DNA from: Mactromeris polynyma
Lineage: Eukaryota > Mollusca > Bivalvia > Venerida > Mactridae
Length of the DNA: 64,000 bases
Assembly (NCBI GenBank): GCA_032209605.1
Contig: JASFXZ010000010.1
Span: 14,777,385 to 14,841,384, forward strand
Reading direction: 5' to 3'
The notes beneath the pieces were generated by a model that made no database searches, had not been told where the DNA came from, and saw nothing but the letters and a program-made list of their open reading frames with translations. Below, one piece after another: positions 24,325 through 37,879 of this stretch; positions within the stretch are counted from its first letter, which is position 1, and each line of letters begins with the position of its first letter. Both the position numbers and the translations under genes were made by a program.

Positions 24325-25600
24325 ACAAAATGGTGAGTTTGCTCTTTTGACCAGTATATGTTCTAGATTTAATGTTTTATCATATTTGTAAGACAAAAGA
24401 TGTTTAATGATTTGTATCATGATTGGAACCTTTACTCAAATTTAGATTTACTATATATGTATTACACAGTTACTAATTATTCTCTCAGTATGTGTTCGAG
24501 ATGGTCATGTGTTGCATACTGCTTTTGTCGATACATTTATTATCTTATATAAATGTTAATTCATCATCTGTTACTCATTTACAATTGCATAATATATTTG
24601 GAATAAAACTATACATCATGCTAATGACCCTGTGTTGTTGTTGTTTTTTCAATGAAAGTATAACTCAAATTCGCTATTTCTTTCATTATCATGTTTACCT
24701 AAATATCAATTATAGGGGTGTTGTATATGGCATTTCTTTATCTGTTCATAATTGAAAATATGATTTCAACAACCTTCCCACCCTATACCCAATATAATGG
24801 ATAAATCAATAATGAAAGCCTTATAGAATTAGGTTTATATATCAAGGCCTTTAGGAATATTCTGTTATTGTGTACGCTATTTCTATTGGTCAGTATAGTC
24901 CAAAACAAAATGAAATATAGTATAGTGCTGTTAGATTGACCGCAAACAGGTGCATGAACTTTTCTACCAAAACAGAACCCACAGCGTTTTCTCCATCAAG
25001 CTCACGGACAAACACAAACATTTTAGTACACCTATTGGGAAATGTAATGGACCAGGTAATATATCCATACATTCCTGGTTAATAAAATCACACTATATGT
25101 CAACTGAATGATACACATTGAGGATTTAATGCAAAACAAGTCTAGCTGCTTCTTCATGACTTATCAATAGACTGGTCTGCATTCAACTCTATCCCGTCTC
25201 TGGACTGACTGTTCCCATAAGTGCGTACTGGATATTGTTGCTAACATATTATTTTGCAACAATAGAATTGTTGAAAAGCTCATCCTTTAATTATCACCAC
25301 TATCACGTACCTCCTTAATGTGAACGGTGATTGTGCTTGAAGAAAGTGGTGAAGATCACTGAGTGCCTGTTTAATGTTGTCTAATAATTTCCCGCTATTG
25401 ATGACTTTTACCTCCATCGTGCAATATACCTACCACAGTATCAGTTGTAATAATAGCATCAGTGTTAGATGGTTGTTGATACAAATGCAGCTGCTGCAGT
25501 AACAGCTTGTTGTTATACATGTTATTGACCTTAGTTGTGTCTCAAGGTTTCAGACACAGTGTCGAGACAAACCAAAAGCTTACATGTCACAAATAATCTC
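24325..25600. other. Unique AT-rich sequence, no gene seen
   Basis: Short frames on both strands show no recognisable domain or splice support. Confidence 0.5.
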
Positions 25601-26480
25601 ACTGAGATCAGTCTCAAACTCAGATCACTGAGATCAGTCTCAAACTCAGTCACTGAAATCAGTCTCAAACTCAGTCACTAAGATCAGTCTCAAACTCAGT
25701 TGCTGAGATCAGTCTCAAACTCAGTCGCTGAGATCAGTCTCAAACTCAGTCACTAAAATCAGTCTCAAACTCAGTCACTGAGATCAGTCTCAAACTCAGT
25801 CACTGAGATCAGTTTCAAACTCAGATCACTAAGATCAGTCTCAAACTCAGTCATTGAGATCAGTCTCAAACTCAGTCACTGAGATCAACCTCAAACTCAG
25901 TCACTGAGATCAATCTCAAACTCAGTCGCTGAGATCAGTCTCAAACTCAGTCGCTGAGATCAGTCTCAAACTCAGTCGCTGAGATCAGTCTCAAACTCAG
26001 ATCACTGAGATCAGTCTCAAACTCAGATCACTGAGATCAGTCTCAAACTGAGTCACTGAGATCAGTCTCAAACTCAGTCACTGAGATCAGTCTCAAACTC
26101 AGATCACTGAGATCAGTCTCAAACTCAGATCACTGAGATCAGTCTCAAACTCAGTTGCTGAGATCAGTCTCAAACTCAGTCACTGAGATCAGTCTCAAAC
26201 TCAGTCACTAAAATCAGTCTCAAACTCAGTCACTAAATCAGTCTTAAACTTGGATCACTGAGATCAGTCTCGAACTTGGATCACTGAGATCAGTCTCGAA
26301 CTTGGATCACTGAGATCAGTCTCAAACTCAGTCACTAAAATCAGTCTTAAGCTTGGATCACTGAGATCAGTCTCAAACTTGGATCACTGAGATCAGTCTC
26401 GAACTTGGATCACTGAGATCAGTCTCGAACTTGGATCTCTGACATCAGCCTAAAACTCAGTCACTGAGATCAGTTTCAAA
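25601..26480. repeat. 25/27-bp minisatellite, about 34 copies
   Basis: Unit ACTGAGATCAGTCTCAAACT plus CAGTC; a 27-bp form has CAGATCACT, and a derived form CTTGGATCACT clusters at 26230-26440. The core CTGAGATCAGTCTCA is a near palindrome, so single strands could fold repeatedly. Confidence 0.97.
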
Positions 26481-27034
26481 TATAAAACAAAGTAAACAAC
26501 AAATAGAACCACTTGTCCCGAAGTAAAAGTAAACACTTCCCATAGTTGCGTAACTAAAAGATACTGAGTATAAACTTCGAACTTCAGTTAATCGTTGCAG
26601 CCATGGTAATTCAGGAACACATGTTTGGTCAGCTGACTGCTGTACTAAAATGCTGATAAAGAACGTAAGACTGAACCATAAGCTTATTGTTAACAAGATG
26701 TTGAAGTGCATTACTTAGTTTTGGCTGGATATTGCATGACAATATTCAGTTACTTTTGACATTGTGTCATGCTGTGCTTTCATCAATTGTTTGAACAAAT
26801 CATTTTTATACATCATTTATGTATCATCTCCTCCTGGTTCGTCTAATTTAAGACATTCATTTGTACTTTGGCTAATGGGATCATACAGTGAGGTACTGAA
26901 TGAAATCATCGAAAGTCACGAAAGTCACGAAATCTTTCCTATCATTTGTTTAAGTCTCTTACAATATTCGTCTTGTCTATCAACTGGTAACAGAACAAAG
27001 AATCTGAATGTTGACTTATATCATTTTGATAGTA
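26481..27034. other. Unique sequence; one weak signal-peptide-like minus-strand frame
   Basis: The minus-strand frame 26711-26457 begins with a hydrophobic stretch (MHFNILLTISLWFSLTFFIS) followed by a Cys-containing segment and another hydrophobic stretch. It runs straight into the 25-bp array and has no homology I recognise. Could be a first exon, more likely chance in AT-rich DNA. Confidence 0.25.
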
Positions 27035-27194
27035 CAGTAAAAGCTAAACTTGAAGACCACCAAATTAAGAACAAAATATTTAAATCCATCTTCACTGTTT
27101 TGCTATGTATTCAACATCTGTATTAAGACCACCTTAATACAATGACCAGTTTTCAAGGGACCCAAGGATGGTCTTATTATCAAGGTTTTACAGT
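27035..27194 (-). mobile_element. MITE family 1 copy, reverse orientation
   Basis: CAGTAAAAGCTAAACTTGAA on the left and GGTCTTATTATCAAGGTTTT on the right correspond to the reverse complement of the family consensus. Confidence 0.75.
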
Positions 27195-28329
27195 AATTTA
27201 ACTGCTGTCTTGCATCCTATGTAGATGCCATATCAATGTATGAATTCTTTGAATGGAGAACATTTTCACGGAAGTCATCAAAGAATGACAAGGCAAATTA
27301 CTTTCCCTTTAATATTGCCTGAAACTATTGAAAAGATCGCAGTGTGATTGTAATTATCGTTGGTCGAAAAAATGACCGTCATTTTCATAAATAATGCGTT
27401 TATGATTTTCCCTAAGGAGTAATATGGGTGAACATTTCCGAGATAATTTATGTTACAATGGATACTTTGACACAAGATCTTCCTGCAAGCACAGGGTGTC
27501 AAATTTCTAATATTTTCCTATTTTTCCTATATTTGAGGGTCAGTCCTATATTTTTCTATAAATTGTGTGTAGATTTCTATATTCTCATGACTTCCAATAA
27601 ATTCCTATAGTTATGTGGATAAGCAAGAAACACAGTATTCTTAAGTAATAAAGTGGTTAGGTATTGAAAACCTTTTAAAAATCTAAAATTTCCTACAGAT
27701 TTCTGATTTCTTTTAAGTGTGGCAATCTTATAGGTACAAATTGTCCGTAGACACTATGTAAACGTTTTATAAATATTGATTCAAAGAAATGTTTAGGCAC
27801 TTTAGCGTCTCATTGCTATCATCATCAACCAGATGGTCTACTTGAAGTACCGCCATATTCATCAAGAAAATAGTACATGTAAAGTCCTCTGATTTTATTA
27901 TATATTTAATGAGTATAATGGCTGATTTGTCAGGGATATATCAATTGTGGAATGGTGGGAGTACTGCTTTTCTGGATTATTTTTGTCATATTTTACCTGA
28001 ATAGTCACGTATTAATTTCTAATATGATGATATGGAAAAGTGCAGTCTTGCCTTGGAAGCGCCTCACAGGACCTTCAGTCCTTTGATTAAGTCATAAAGA
28101 CTTCAATCACTGTCAGAAATACTTTGATAGTTAAGTGTTTTAAAGTGGAACCGTTTTAGGAAAGTTTAAATGATTATAAAACCAATGACAAATTCTGCCT
28201 GATTGCTATGATAGTTGGGAAGATAAAAATCTGAAATCTGTGATCAGTAATCAAAATAATTTGGCACAAATTGTCATCTTGTGATCCTCTACCAAAAATT
28301 GTAAAATGAAGATGGAAATTGAAAGACTA
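27195..28329. other. Unique AT-rich sequence, no gene seen
   Basis: No supported feature. Confidence 0.5.
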
Positions 28330-28336
28330 AACCAAC

Positions 28337-28552
28337 TTCTCTTCAACCGAACTACGTTTGTAACCTTGATGTGGATTGGTTAACCTTTCTATTAAGGGTA
28401 CAATGTAACAATTTACTGAAATGCACTGAATTTTGGTGAATTTACTAAAATCCTATTTGGATCTGGTGTGACCAACAATCGTTACATCTCAGCATTTTTT
28501 TATGTTGCTCAACAAATCTTGACCTTCAAATTGCGGTGGAAACAAAAATTTA
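28337..28552 (+). mobile_element. Unclassified interspersed repeat (family 3), copy 1
   Basis: Shares CTTCAACCGAACTACGTTTG, GATGTGGATTGGTTAACCTT, TTTGGATCTGGTGTGACCAA and CATCTCAGCATTTTTTTATG with copies at 34657, 57316 and 63848. No TIR, tRNA promoter or coding sequence recognised. Confidence 0.8.
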
Positions 28553-29215
28553 TGCCCCCACTCAGAAATGGGGGGGCATATAGATTTGCCCTTGTCCGTC
28601 TGTCCGTCCTTCCGTCTGTCACAAAATCTTGTGTCACTCATATCTCCAAAAGTATATGAGCCAGTCATAAAACTTTACAGGAATGTTCAGCATCATGTGT
28701 AGTTGTGCACCTGGGGTTCATGTTTGGCTGTGCCCAGTACATGCAAAGTTATGGCCCTTGACTTAGTTGAAATATAGCCTACAAAGTATGCAATCTTGTG
28801 TCACTTATATCTCCAAAAATATATGAGCCACAGTCATAACACTTTACAGGAATGTTCACCAGCATGTGTAGTTGTGCACCTGGGGTTTCATATTTGGCTG
28901 TGCCCAGTACATGCAAAGTTATGGCCCTTGAATTTGAGCCAGAGTCATAAGACTTTACAGGAATGTTCACCAACCTGTATAGTTCTGCACCTGGGGTTTC
29001 ATGTATGGTTACGCCTAGTAAGTGCAAAGTTATGGCCCTTGACTTATCACCATAATCAGTACAATTGTTCACTTGGTAATTTTGATACCCATTCACAAAC
29101 TATGAACAGAATAATAGCATTTGCTTTTGTGACAAAGGTTGCAAGTGGGGCATCTGTGTCCGATGGACACATTTCTCGTTTCAAGATATTTCTTGTTAAA
29201 ATTCTCTTTGGTTAA
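28553..29215 (+). mobile_element. Interspersed GGGGGCATATAGATTTGCCC element with internal tandem triplication
   Basis: Opens with GGGGGGGCATATAGATTTGC followed by CCGTCTGTCCGTCC-type triplet-tetramer sequence, then three diverged copies (about 28620, 28795, 28935) of a 110-170 bp segment containing ACTTTACAGGAATGTTCA, TGCACCTGGGGTT and ATGCAAAGTTATGGCCCTTG. It closes with GTTGCAAGTGGGGCATCTGT. Elements of this look are recalled as common in bivalve genomes, an unchecked impression. Frames on both strands across it are by-products. Confidence 0.6.
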
Positions 29216-29397
29216 TTATCAATTTATTTTTCCTGGAGAAGTCTAAAATATGTCCCCCCAGAAAAGTAGATTATAACTATTGCTGGCAATGACTATAATG
29301 ACCATAGAGAAACCAATATTAATTTGAAGGCAATGTCTCAGTGACCATCACTTTGGAGAAAATATTATTATCATCTACAGTCCTTGTGTTTCAAATA

Positions 29398-29569
29398 CAG
29401 TCGGACCTCGTTTACTCGACAACCTTCTATCCGAAAACTGTCATCTGAAATAAATATTAGCTCCCGTCATATGTTACTTCTTATGGGCGTCAAATTGAAA
29501 TTGGCTAACCATGTATTATTCGAAATAAAATTTCGGACCCTATGAATTCTAATAAATGAGGTCTGACTG
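29398..29569 (+). mobile_element. MITE family 2 copy, most intact
   Basis: CAGTCGGACCTCGTTTACTC at the left and TAATAAATGAGGTCTGACTG at the right, flanked by TA. Best-preserved member in the window, 172 bp. Confidence 0.88.
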
Positions 29570-29862
29570 TACATGTCTTTTATGTAACAGCAAATTGTTT
29601 CCTCGAGGCATTGAGTTGTATTGTCTTGTAGACAATATTGGCATACATTGCAATGATTCTTTAGGCAGAACTATTATTCTTAAAGATATCTGTTGAAATG
29701 GACATATGTGAACTGTTCTGACAGATAAGATGTAAACCAGGGAAATAATAAGATAATAATGTCTGGTTATTGTGATCTATGCACATTGCGACGTAACATT
29801 ACATGGTGTGACTGCCTGAGTGCCACACTGGAGATATATAGCCACTACATTATAACCATCAG

Positions 29863-30024
29863 ATTCATTTGAATTCATCGGGTCCACTTTTTTATTTCAA
29901 ATAATAAATGGTTTCGAATATCTGATTTCAATTCAACGTGCATTAAAAGATCAGGACCTGATATTTATTTCGGACCATACCGAGTATTCGGATATAAGGG
30001 TGTCGAATAAACGAGGTCTGACTG
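29863..30024 (-). mobile_element. MITE family 2 copy, reverse orientation
   Basis: Right end GTCGAATAAACGAGGTCTGACTG is the reverse complement of the family head; GGTCCACTTTTTTATTTCAA matches the inverted tail region. The far end is eroded. Confidence 0.75.
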
Positions 30025-31039
30025 TATTACAAATACTTGAAGCGGCATTACATTTATTCTTCTCTGATAGGTGTATGGTAGTTTCAAACTGCTAGAATTG
30101 CATTTCATATCATTGCTATGGTCATGTCTTCCACATGTGGAGAAGTTGTCAGTTGCTTGCAATAGGACAAGTTAGTGCTGGTTGATAATTAATTCTAAAA
30201 AAAATGGTATTAAACTGTCTATAAATGAAAAAACAAATGAATACATGATACTTTAAGGTATTATTAGTGTTTTGTCATTTTATAATAGATCTTATAAACT
30301 ATATCTAAATATATACGTTTATTGGACTTTTATTTTAATGAAGTAACCCAGACATTTTTATAATTTATGGATTTTTGCCATATTATCTTACTTATTTGTT
30401 TAAAACTCAATCCCAAATATGGAAGACGTTTTTAATGAAGTAGTCTGGAACATCGTATTATTTGTGGATTTCTACCATATTTTTTTCTCATTTATTCAAA
30501 TCTAGATCCGAAATCATGGCTTTCTGTTTTCACATTTTCTTTAAATGACAGAAGTATGGTAATATTAGTGAAGAAAAATAATATTTTGTGATTCAATATC
30601 TGTTAAAAACTCATCATAAGTGAAAAATTGCTGGGAGGCTGTGATGGCAATATAATGATGTATAATTATACATTGTATAGAATTTTTTAGAATTTGTAAA
30701 ATATGTTTTAGTGCTGGGAGTTTAACGTAATTGTCAGTACTTTAGTACTAAACAAATATTCTCCACATCTGTGATTAAAACTTCTGTGTATATTTTTGCA
30801 TGTTTCTTTACATTGCAACATTCAAGTTATGTGGTATGTTCATTTATATACTGCGCCTTGTTTTAGAACAGGGTATGAATTAGTTTCTGTAGATTGCATT
30901 TTTAGAGTTTGGCAGAAAACTACTTAAAAACTGTAGTTTTCCACCAAACCTTAGCTTTATTGCAGCCAGTACTGTAATTCTCTATTGTGAATGATTCTTC
31001 ATTGATAGACATTTAAAATGTTTAAGTTTCACTAAGGCC
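30025..31039. other. Unique AT-rich sequence, no gene seen
   Basis: A diverged duplication (TTTAATGAAGTAGTCTGG / TTTTAATGAAGTAACCCAG) sits at 30330-30480. Otherwise nothing supported. Confidence 0.5.
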
Positions 31040-32190
31040 ATTAAATTGTTTTGTATGTTCCATTGCAATATAGGCATTCAACTGTTTATGTTTTGTATGT
31101 TCCATTGCAATACGGGCATTCAACTGTTTATGTTTTGTATGTGTTTTGTATGTTCCATTGCAATATGGGCATTCAACTGTTTATGTTTTGTATGTGTTTT
31201 GTATGTTCCATTGCAATATGGGCATTCAACTGTTTATGTTTTGTATGTTCCATTGCAATATGGGCATTCAACTGTTTATGTTTTGTATGTGTTTTGTATG
31301 TTCCATTGCAATATGGGCATTCAACTGTTTATGTTTTGTATGTTCCATTGCAATATGGGCATTCAACTGTTTATGTTTTGTATGTTCCATTGCAATATGG
31401 GCATTCAACTGTTTATGTTTTGTATGTTCCATTCCAATATGGGCATTCAACTGTTTATGTTTTGTATGTTCCATTACAATATGGGCATTCAACTGTTTAT
31501 GTTTTGTATGTTCCATTGCAATATGGGCATTCAACTGTTTATGTTGTGTATGTTCCATTGCAATATGGGCATTAAATTGTTTATGTTTTGTATGTTCCAT
31601 TACAATATGGGCATTCAACTGTTTATGTTTTGTATGTTCCATTACAATATGGGCATTAAATTGTTTATGTTTTGTATGTTCCATTACAATATGGGCATTA
31701 AATTGTTTATGTTTTGTATGTTCCATTGCAATATGGGCATTAAATTGTTTATGTTTTGTATGTTCCATTACAATATGGGCATTAAATTGTTTATGTTTTG
31801 TATGTTCCATTACAATATGGGCATTAAATTGTTTATGTTTTGTATGTTCCATTACAATATGGACATTAAATTGTTTATGTTTTGTATGTTCCATTACAAT
31901 ATGGGCATTAAACTGTTTATGTTTTGTATGTTCCATTACAATATGGGCATTCAACTGTTTATGTTTTGTATGTTCCATTACAATATGGGCATTCAACTGT
32001 TTATGTTTTGTATGTTCCATTACAATATGGGCATTAAATTGTTTATGTTTTGTATGTTCCATTGCAATATGGGCATTCAACTGTTTATGTTTTGTATGTT
32101 CCATTACAATATGGGCATTAAATTGTTTATGTTTTGTATGTTCCATGCAATATGACCATTAAACTGCTTATGTTTTGTATGTGTCATTGC
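31040..32190. repeat. 42-bp minisatellite, about 26 copies
   Basis: Unit TTTTGTATGTTCCATTGCAA plus TATGGGCATTCAACTGTTTATG. Early copies include an 11-bp insertion (TTTTGTATGTG). Left half has GCAATATGGGCATTCAACTG, right half mostly ACAATATGGGCATTAAATTG, so the array shows directional divergence. Forty-two is 14 codons, giving stop-free frames of 292-369 residues in four readings; none is a gene. Confidence 0.98.
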
Positions 32191-33740
32191 CAAAGTTTGA
32201 AATCAACTGATACTGTGAACCTGAGGGTCTGAAATGATTAATATTACGACTCAGCTCAGCTCTCAGATGGGAAAATTCACTCTGCTGAGTCTAATTTTAA
32301 ATAAACGTATGTTGTTCATAGGTAAATACATAACGTAACTTTTATGAAGTAGTTTCTGTCGATTTTCTGTGTACGTGTAGATTGTAATGAACGTTAGAAA
32401 TGATTCACAAAGTCCTTCTGTTTGTATTTCTTTTTATTCGCACACTTAAACAATGTCTGGAAATCCAGTCATATAAAGTTATAAATATTAATCTAAAGTT
32501 ATGGTTCTCCAATATGTATATCAAGCTGGTACTCCAGTGAATATTAAAATAAAATAACCTAAATGCAAATTCTGGTACTCCAGTTAAATGTAAAGTAAAG
32601 GTACTCCTTTGAATGAATTCTTATTTCTCTCTAGCATATAAAGTTACATGTATTTATACACACCTAAAACAATGATAATTAGGAAGCCAGACCTTAAGGG
32701 CTTTGGTGATAAATAAACATTTCAGATATAACAAAAGATGTGTGACCTTTAGGGCTTTGATAATAAATTAACAGTTCAGATATAATAATAGATGTGTGAT
32801 GACAATTAATCAGAGGAAATATGTAATCAAAGATTTTAGAAATGAGGTGTTAATAACATAACAATAGCTTCGCAGTCAATGTTGGCAGACAGCAACAGAT
32901 GTCAAACTATACAAAATAATTAAAATTTATGGTAAGAGAAAAGTCTAAATTTTCACTGCATAATATAACATGTAAAGCACACGGCTTTTGAATTCAGTTC
33001 TAGAACAATGCCCCAGAAAGGACCGCATAATGTGCAATAGGTAAAATCAAGAATTCGCCAACTGTGGGTTTTTGCCAGTGGTACAACACAAAATTTAATT
33101 TTATATCCACTGACATTCAGTCCCACGTTAAATCCTATCATTGTCTCCATTGTGATTCCAGCACAACATTTACAGTATAGTGTTTTCGGATTTCAGAAGG
33201 AAAACACCATATTTATACCAATTCAGAGTACATCTATTATCAAGCCGACAAAGGTTAAAAGATGCACTCTAGTTTAATATGCATGGTGCAAACATATATC
33301 TGCCCATCCGAGAGTCCTCGTGTGTATGGCTTAATTAATATAATGTATTCCTGTCTGTGTCACAATCTATCTATAGGGATTTAGACATTTCATTAAGTGA
33401 CTGCTATGTCTTCAATCACTTCTGAATAAAACTCAATCCTTCTGGTTAATGACCACTTCCAGTGGACAATAGAAAGTAGATTAAATTATTCGGAGTTTAC
33501 TACAAGGTGACCATGCAGGGTTAGACTTCTGGTGTATAACAATGAGGTGGATAACTATGTTAGGACAACGGTGTATAACTACTTTGTGATCATGTTTCGT
33601 CCTCCTGTCACAAATACATTTATTTGGTTGTTCTGTATGAGAAATTTATAGCATGCTTTGTATGCCTAAATTAGTGTACAAATTGGAATAAACCTTGTGC
33701 ATTGCTTTGAAACATGCCATTTTACATTTTCACTGTTTGT
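32191..33740. other. Unique AT-rich sequence, no gene seen
   Basis: Contains a diverged duplication around GATGTGTGACCTTTAGGGCT / GGGCTTTGATAATAAATTAAC (32690-32800). No gene supported. Confidence 0.5.
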
Positions 33741-34008
33741 TAGCTCACCTCAGCATGAAGTGCTCAAGGTGAGCTTTTCTGATCAGTCTTTGTCCGTTGT
33801 CTGTCCGTCCGAAGCTCCCAATATGTATACATTATTATATATACATAATTACAGTGATATTCTTAACATGCTGGAAATCAAAAGGTTTGCTATCTTTGTG
33901 AGAATCTTTGTTTCAACAAAATTTTGCAACACAGGACCATTATACATGTAGTACCAAACATTTCAGGCGCTCTGGTGAGCGATTCAGTGCCATCATGGCC
34001 CTCTTCTT
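33741..34008 (+). mobile_element. AGCTCACC..GGTGAGC element, short copy
   Basis: Opens TAGCTCACCTCAGCATGAAG and AAGGTGAGCTTTTCTGATCA, then TTTGTCCGTTGTCTGTCCGT; closes CTCTGGTGAGCGATTCAGTG and CCATCATGGCCCTCTT. The start AGCTCACC and the end GGTGAGC are inverted. Same ends as the element at 44147. Confidence 0.7.
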
Positions 34009-34130
34009 TTTGTTTGTTTGTTATCATTGAGTTTTACGCTGTTTTTCAAAAAAAATTCAGTCATATACGGTAGCCAGTTGACATAACAAGTTTTTCTTGA
34101 ATTAATTATCAACCGGTCTAAGTATTGGTA

Positions 34131-34309
34131 CAGTAAAACATTGATCATAAGACCACCCTTGAGACCCTTGAAAACTGGTCTTTGTATTGAGGTGGTTTTA
34201 ATATTGAGGTTGAATAAATAGCAAAACAGTAAAAATGGACTTGAAAATTGTGTTATTTATTTCCAGGTGGTCTTATTTTTGGGGTGGTCTTTAAGTGAAG
34301 TTTTACTGC
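34131..34309 (+). mobile_element. MITE family 1 copy
   Basis: CAGTAAAACATTGATCATAA at the left, AAGTGAAGTTTTACTG at the right; internal GACCACCCTTGAGACCCTTG and AAAATGGACTTGAAAATTG as in other copies. Confidence 0.87.
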
Positions 34310-34656
34310 ATCTAATTGGTGTCATGTAGAGTTGACTACTTTTGTTTACTGATTAATAAAATTCCCTTGGCTGGATTAAGCATTTATGTTGTTAAGATTT
34401 GCTCTCTGATTAAAATTCCTCATGTTATCTTTTACTTAACATAACTGTTGTAGGCAGACTCAGATATCATGAGATTTTGTGTTGCCCTTGAGGTTTGTTT
34501 TGTCTTAATTTGTAAAGTTTGCAAATATTGAGACTTTCCATTCTATATACTTTCAGTTACTAGTTTAATTTTATTCAGTAATTGGACCTTTTTCAACATT
34601 GCGATTTCATAGTTATTTTAGACTTTTTCAGCTTTTTTTAGACTAACATGATTTGC

Positions 34657-34860
34657 ATATCAGTGTTGTGTAAACCAATCAAATCTTACATTAACCACCT
34701 AGGCAATTTCTCCTCAACCAAACTACGTTTGTAACCCTGACGTGGATTGGTTAACCTTTCGATTACCAAATTCCATTTTGGATCTGGAGTGACCAGTAAT
34801 CGTAACATCTCAGCATTTTTTTATGTTGCAAAACAAATCTTAACCTTCAATTTACGCCGA
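34657..34860 (+). mobile_element. Family 3 interspersed repeat, copy 2
   Basis: ACCAATCAAATCTTACATTA, CCTCAACCAAACTACGTTTG, GACGTGGATTGGTTAACCTT and TTTTGGATCTGGAGTGACCA match the other three copies. Confidence 0.8.
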
Positions 34861-36332
34861 CCATCTTTTGTTCAAGTTATTTCTTGCTTCAATATGCTTT
34901 GTTATTGAAAGAGTTCCTTCACCACAAAGGACAAAAAATGATAACAACATTAATATAAGATCAGGGTGACTTGTTAAGGCTGTAATAGTAAGGAAGGAGA
35001 TAGTTTATCTGACAGTAAGTCTTAAATTGTTCGTCAAGTATGCTTTACCTAAGACATCATTTTTAGAAACCAATTAGGGAAGATGTGAGGTAATTGGCCC
35101 TTAGAGCAGAGCTGGAGGAGGCACTGTTTGAAATACTGTATAAGTGGATAATATCGTGTGTCGAAAAGTTTGGGAATTGCCGATTCCAGACGTTTCGCGT
35201 GCCAAAATCTTCGCGATTGCAGAAATTGGTTAGTTTATAATATCTACACATCGTAAAATTATCAATTTCCTAATTTGATTAATTTATCCTAAAATTAAGT
35301 TTAAGGACTCCCAAGTATTTTCAGCCACACAGTGCTCTAGATGTGACTCCATGGTGTGCTCGACTCCCAAGTAGTGGCCACACAGTGCTCTAGATGTGAC
35401 TCCATGGTGTGCTCGACTCCAAGTAGTGGCTACACAGTGCGTAGGAAAAATATACTTCAGTGGAAGTAGAAATTAATGCTGTTGAAATTATTTGCCAATT
35501 GTGTGCATTCGCGAAAGTCGCAAACTTTACCATTTACACAGTACATGTAGTTGGATCAGAAATGGACTTTCACTTACTAGCTGACATGAAGTGTAAAGTA
35601 ATTCAGGTCAAGTGGGAATAAGACTCAGTGTGGACTTGATAGATAATAATGATTATGTCACTCTGAGGACCATAAATGTCTGGAAAGTGTCTTCAGAATT
35701 TTTATTGTTAGGGTTTGATTTCATCCCACGCCTTTAATGTCATGGCAATCTTATTACAAGGGTATTCATAAAGATTTCGTAAAATAAACAAATAAATTAT
35801 TTACCAGTATTATTGTCTTCCATGCTGACTTTGTTTGTCTCTATAAACTGTATGTTGGCTGGATTCCATTTGTAACATTTATCTTTACTTTTCCTTGACA
35901 TATATGTATAACAGTTGTTTTTTTATTTTCATTGTCTTATGTATGTGGCGTTCCCTGTAACAATTTAATCTCTGGTACAATATTAGTTTAGTTGGCTTGA
36001 TAATGTTGAAGAAATAAATGTTGATTTTAGGAATCTAGTTTCAGAGATGCTTGTCTCAGACCAGCTGCAATATTTCATTCATGATGAGTCCTTCATTCGA
36101 ATCCATTTGGTCCAAAATTTTGGTTTATACTCACTCTGGACACAAAACTTCCACATATTACCTTGGAGAAAATTCTAAAGCTTAATTAAAGCATAGATGT
36201 TTTAGAAAGAAAGAAATGCTATACTCCCTGGTAATGACACAGTGTAAAAATGCAGCATTGAAACCCAATATCTTGTATGATTTTACAATATTATGAATTT
36301 TTTACACAAATTGACTGAAATTTCTTCAATTT
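34861..36332. other. Mostly unique sequence with a short 57-bp duplication
   Basis: Positions 35310-35440 hold two and a half copies of GACTCCCAAGTAGTGGCCAC..CAGTGCTCTAGATGTGACTC. No gene seen; a minus-strand frame at 35063-35251 lacks features. Confidence 0.55.
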
Positions 36333-37389
36333 TATCCAAGTATTACAGTAGCATGTCCATGGTGACTGCAGTCAGTAACGTATAGGGACTGACCTATCCA
36401 AGTATTACAGTAGCATGTCCATGGTGACTGCAGTCAGTAACGTATAGGGACTGACCTATCCAAGTATTACAGTAGCATGTCCATGGTGACTGCAGTCAGT
36501 AACGTATAGGGACTGACCTATCCAAGTATTACAGTAGCATGTCCATGGTGACTGCAGTCAGTAACGTATAGGGACTGACCTATCCAAGTATTACAGTAGC
36601 ATGTCCATGGTGACTGCAGTCAGTAACGTATAGGGACTGACCTATCCAAGTATTACAGTAGCATGTCCATGGTGACTGCAGTCAGTAACGTATAGGGACT
36701 GACCTATCCAAGTATTACAGTAGCATGTCCATGGTGACTGCAGTCAGTAACGGATAGGGACTGACCTATCCAAGTATTACAGTAGCATGTCCATGGTGAC
36801 TGCAGTCAGTAACGTATAGGGACTGACCTATCCAAGTATTACAGTAGCATGTCCATGGTGACTGCAGTCAGTAACGTATAGGGACTGACCTATCCAAGTA
36901 TTACAGTAGCATGTCCATGGTGACTGCAGTCAGTAACGTATAGGGACTGACCTATCCAAGTATTACAGTAGCATGTCCATGGTGACTGCAGTCAGTAACG
37001 GATAGGGACTGACCTATCCAAGTATTACAGTAGCATGTCCATGGTGACTGCAGTCAGTAACGTATAGGGACTGACCTATCCAAGTATTACAGTAGCATGT
37101 CCATGGTGACTGCAGTCAGTAACATATAGGGACTGACCTATCCAAGTATTACAGTAGCATGTCCATGGTGACTGCAGTCAGTAACGTATAGGGACTGACC
37201 TATCCAAGTATTACAGTAGCATGTCCATGGTGACTGCAGTCAGTAACGTATAGGGACTGACCTATCCAAGTATTACAGTAGCATGTCCATGGTGACTGCA
37301 GTCAGTAACGTATAGGGACTGACCTATCCAAGTATTACAGTAGCATGTCCATGGTGACTGCAGTCAGTAACGTATAGGGACTGACCTAT
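36333..37389. repeat. 62-bp minisatellite, 17 copies, extremely homogeneous
   Basis: Unit TATCCAAGTATTACAGTAGC, ATGTCCATGGTGACTGCAGT, CAGTAACGTATAGGGACTGACC. Only three of 17 units show a change (ACGGATAG twice, ACATATAG once), implying recent expansion or active homogenisation. Confidence 0.98.
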
Positions 37390-37879
37390 TTTTTGATACA
37401 ATTGTATATTGATTTGTTGATACTTCATTATTAGAATAATATCCAATACGATTTCTTGTTTTTGTCATTATCATATGTTGCTGTAAGGTCAATTTTATCG
37501 GTTTTGTAAGGTAGCTGCCTGGTCTTCATGTCTCCAATACTGATTGGATGCTTTGATGTTATAATTAGATTTCTTATGGATTTCTACATTCTATTGTATA
37601 TTTTACAAAAATTAATAACTGGGCTGGCTATATCTGTATGAATACAATACAGTCTCCTCCGTTTTCCTTAGCTCACCTTGAAGTGACCCTTTTATCTTGG
37701 AAAACAAAGGAACTAAAAATAGACTTCAATAATTAGCTTGTAAACATCGCTAATATATTTGAGGCTAACTCCTTTTATGGTTAAGGATGTCAGAAAGGTA
37801 TAAAAGGAGTCAGTTATAATTAGGTTCATACTTTCCTTATTGGGTTTTGGTTACAATTTTTGACCTGAGCACTTAGCGA

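Noticed and set aside
31046..32162. Frames of 174-369 residues, Cys/Phe/Met-rich, in four readings
   Set aside because: The 42-bp period is divisible by three and the unit lacks stops in several phases; nothing outside the repeat.
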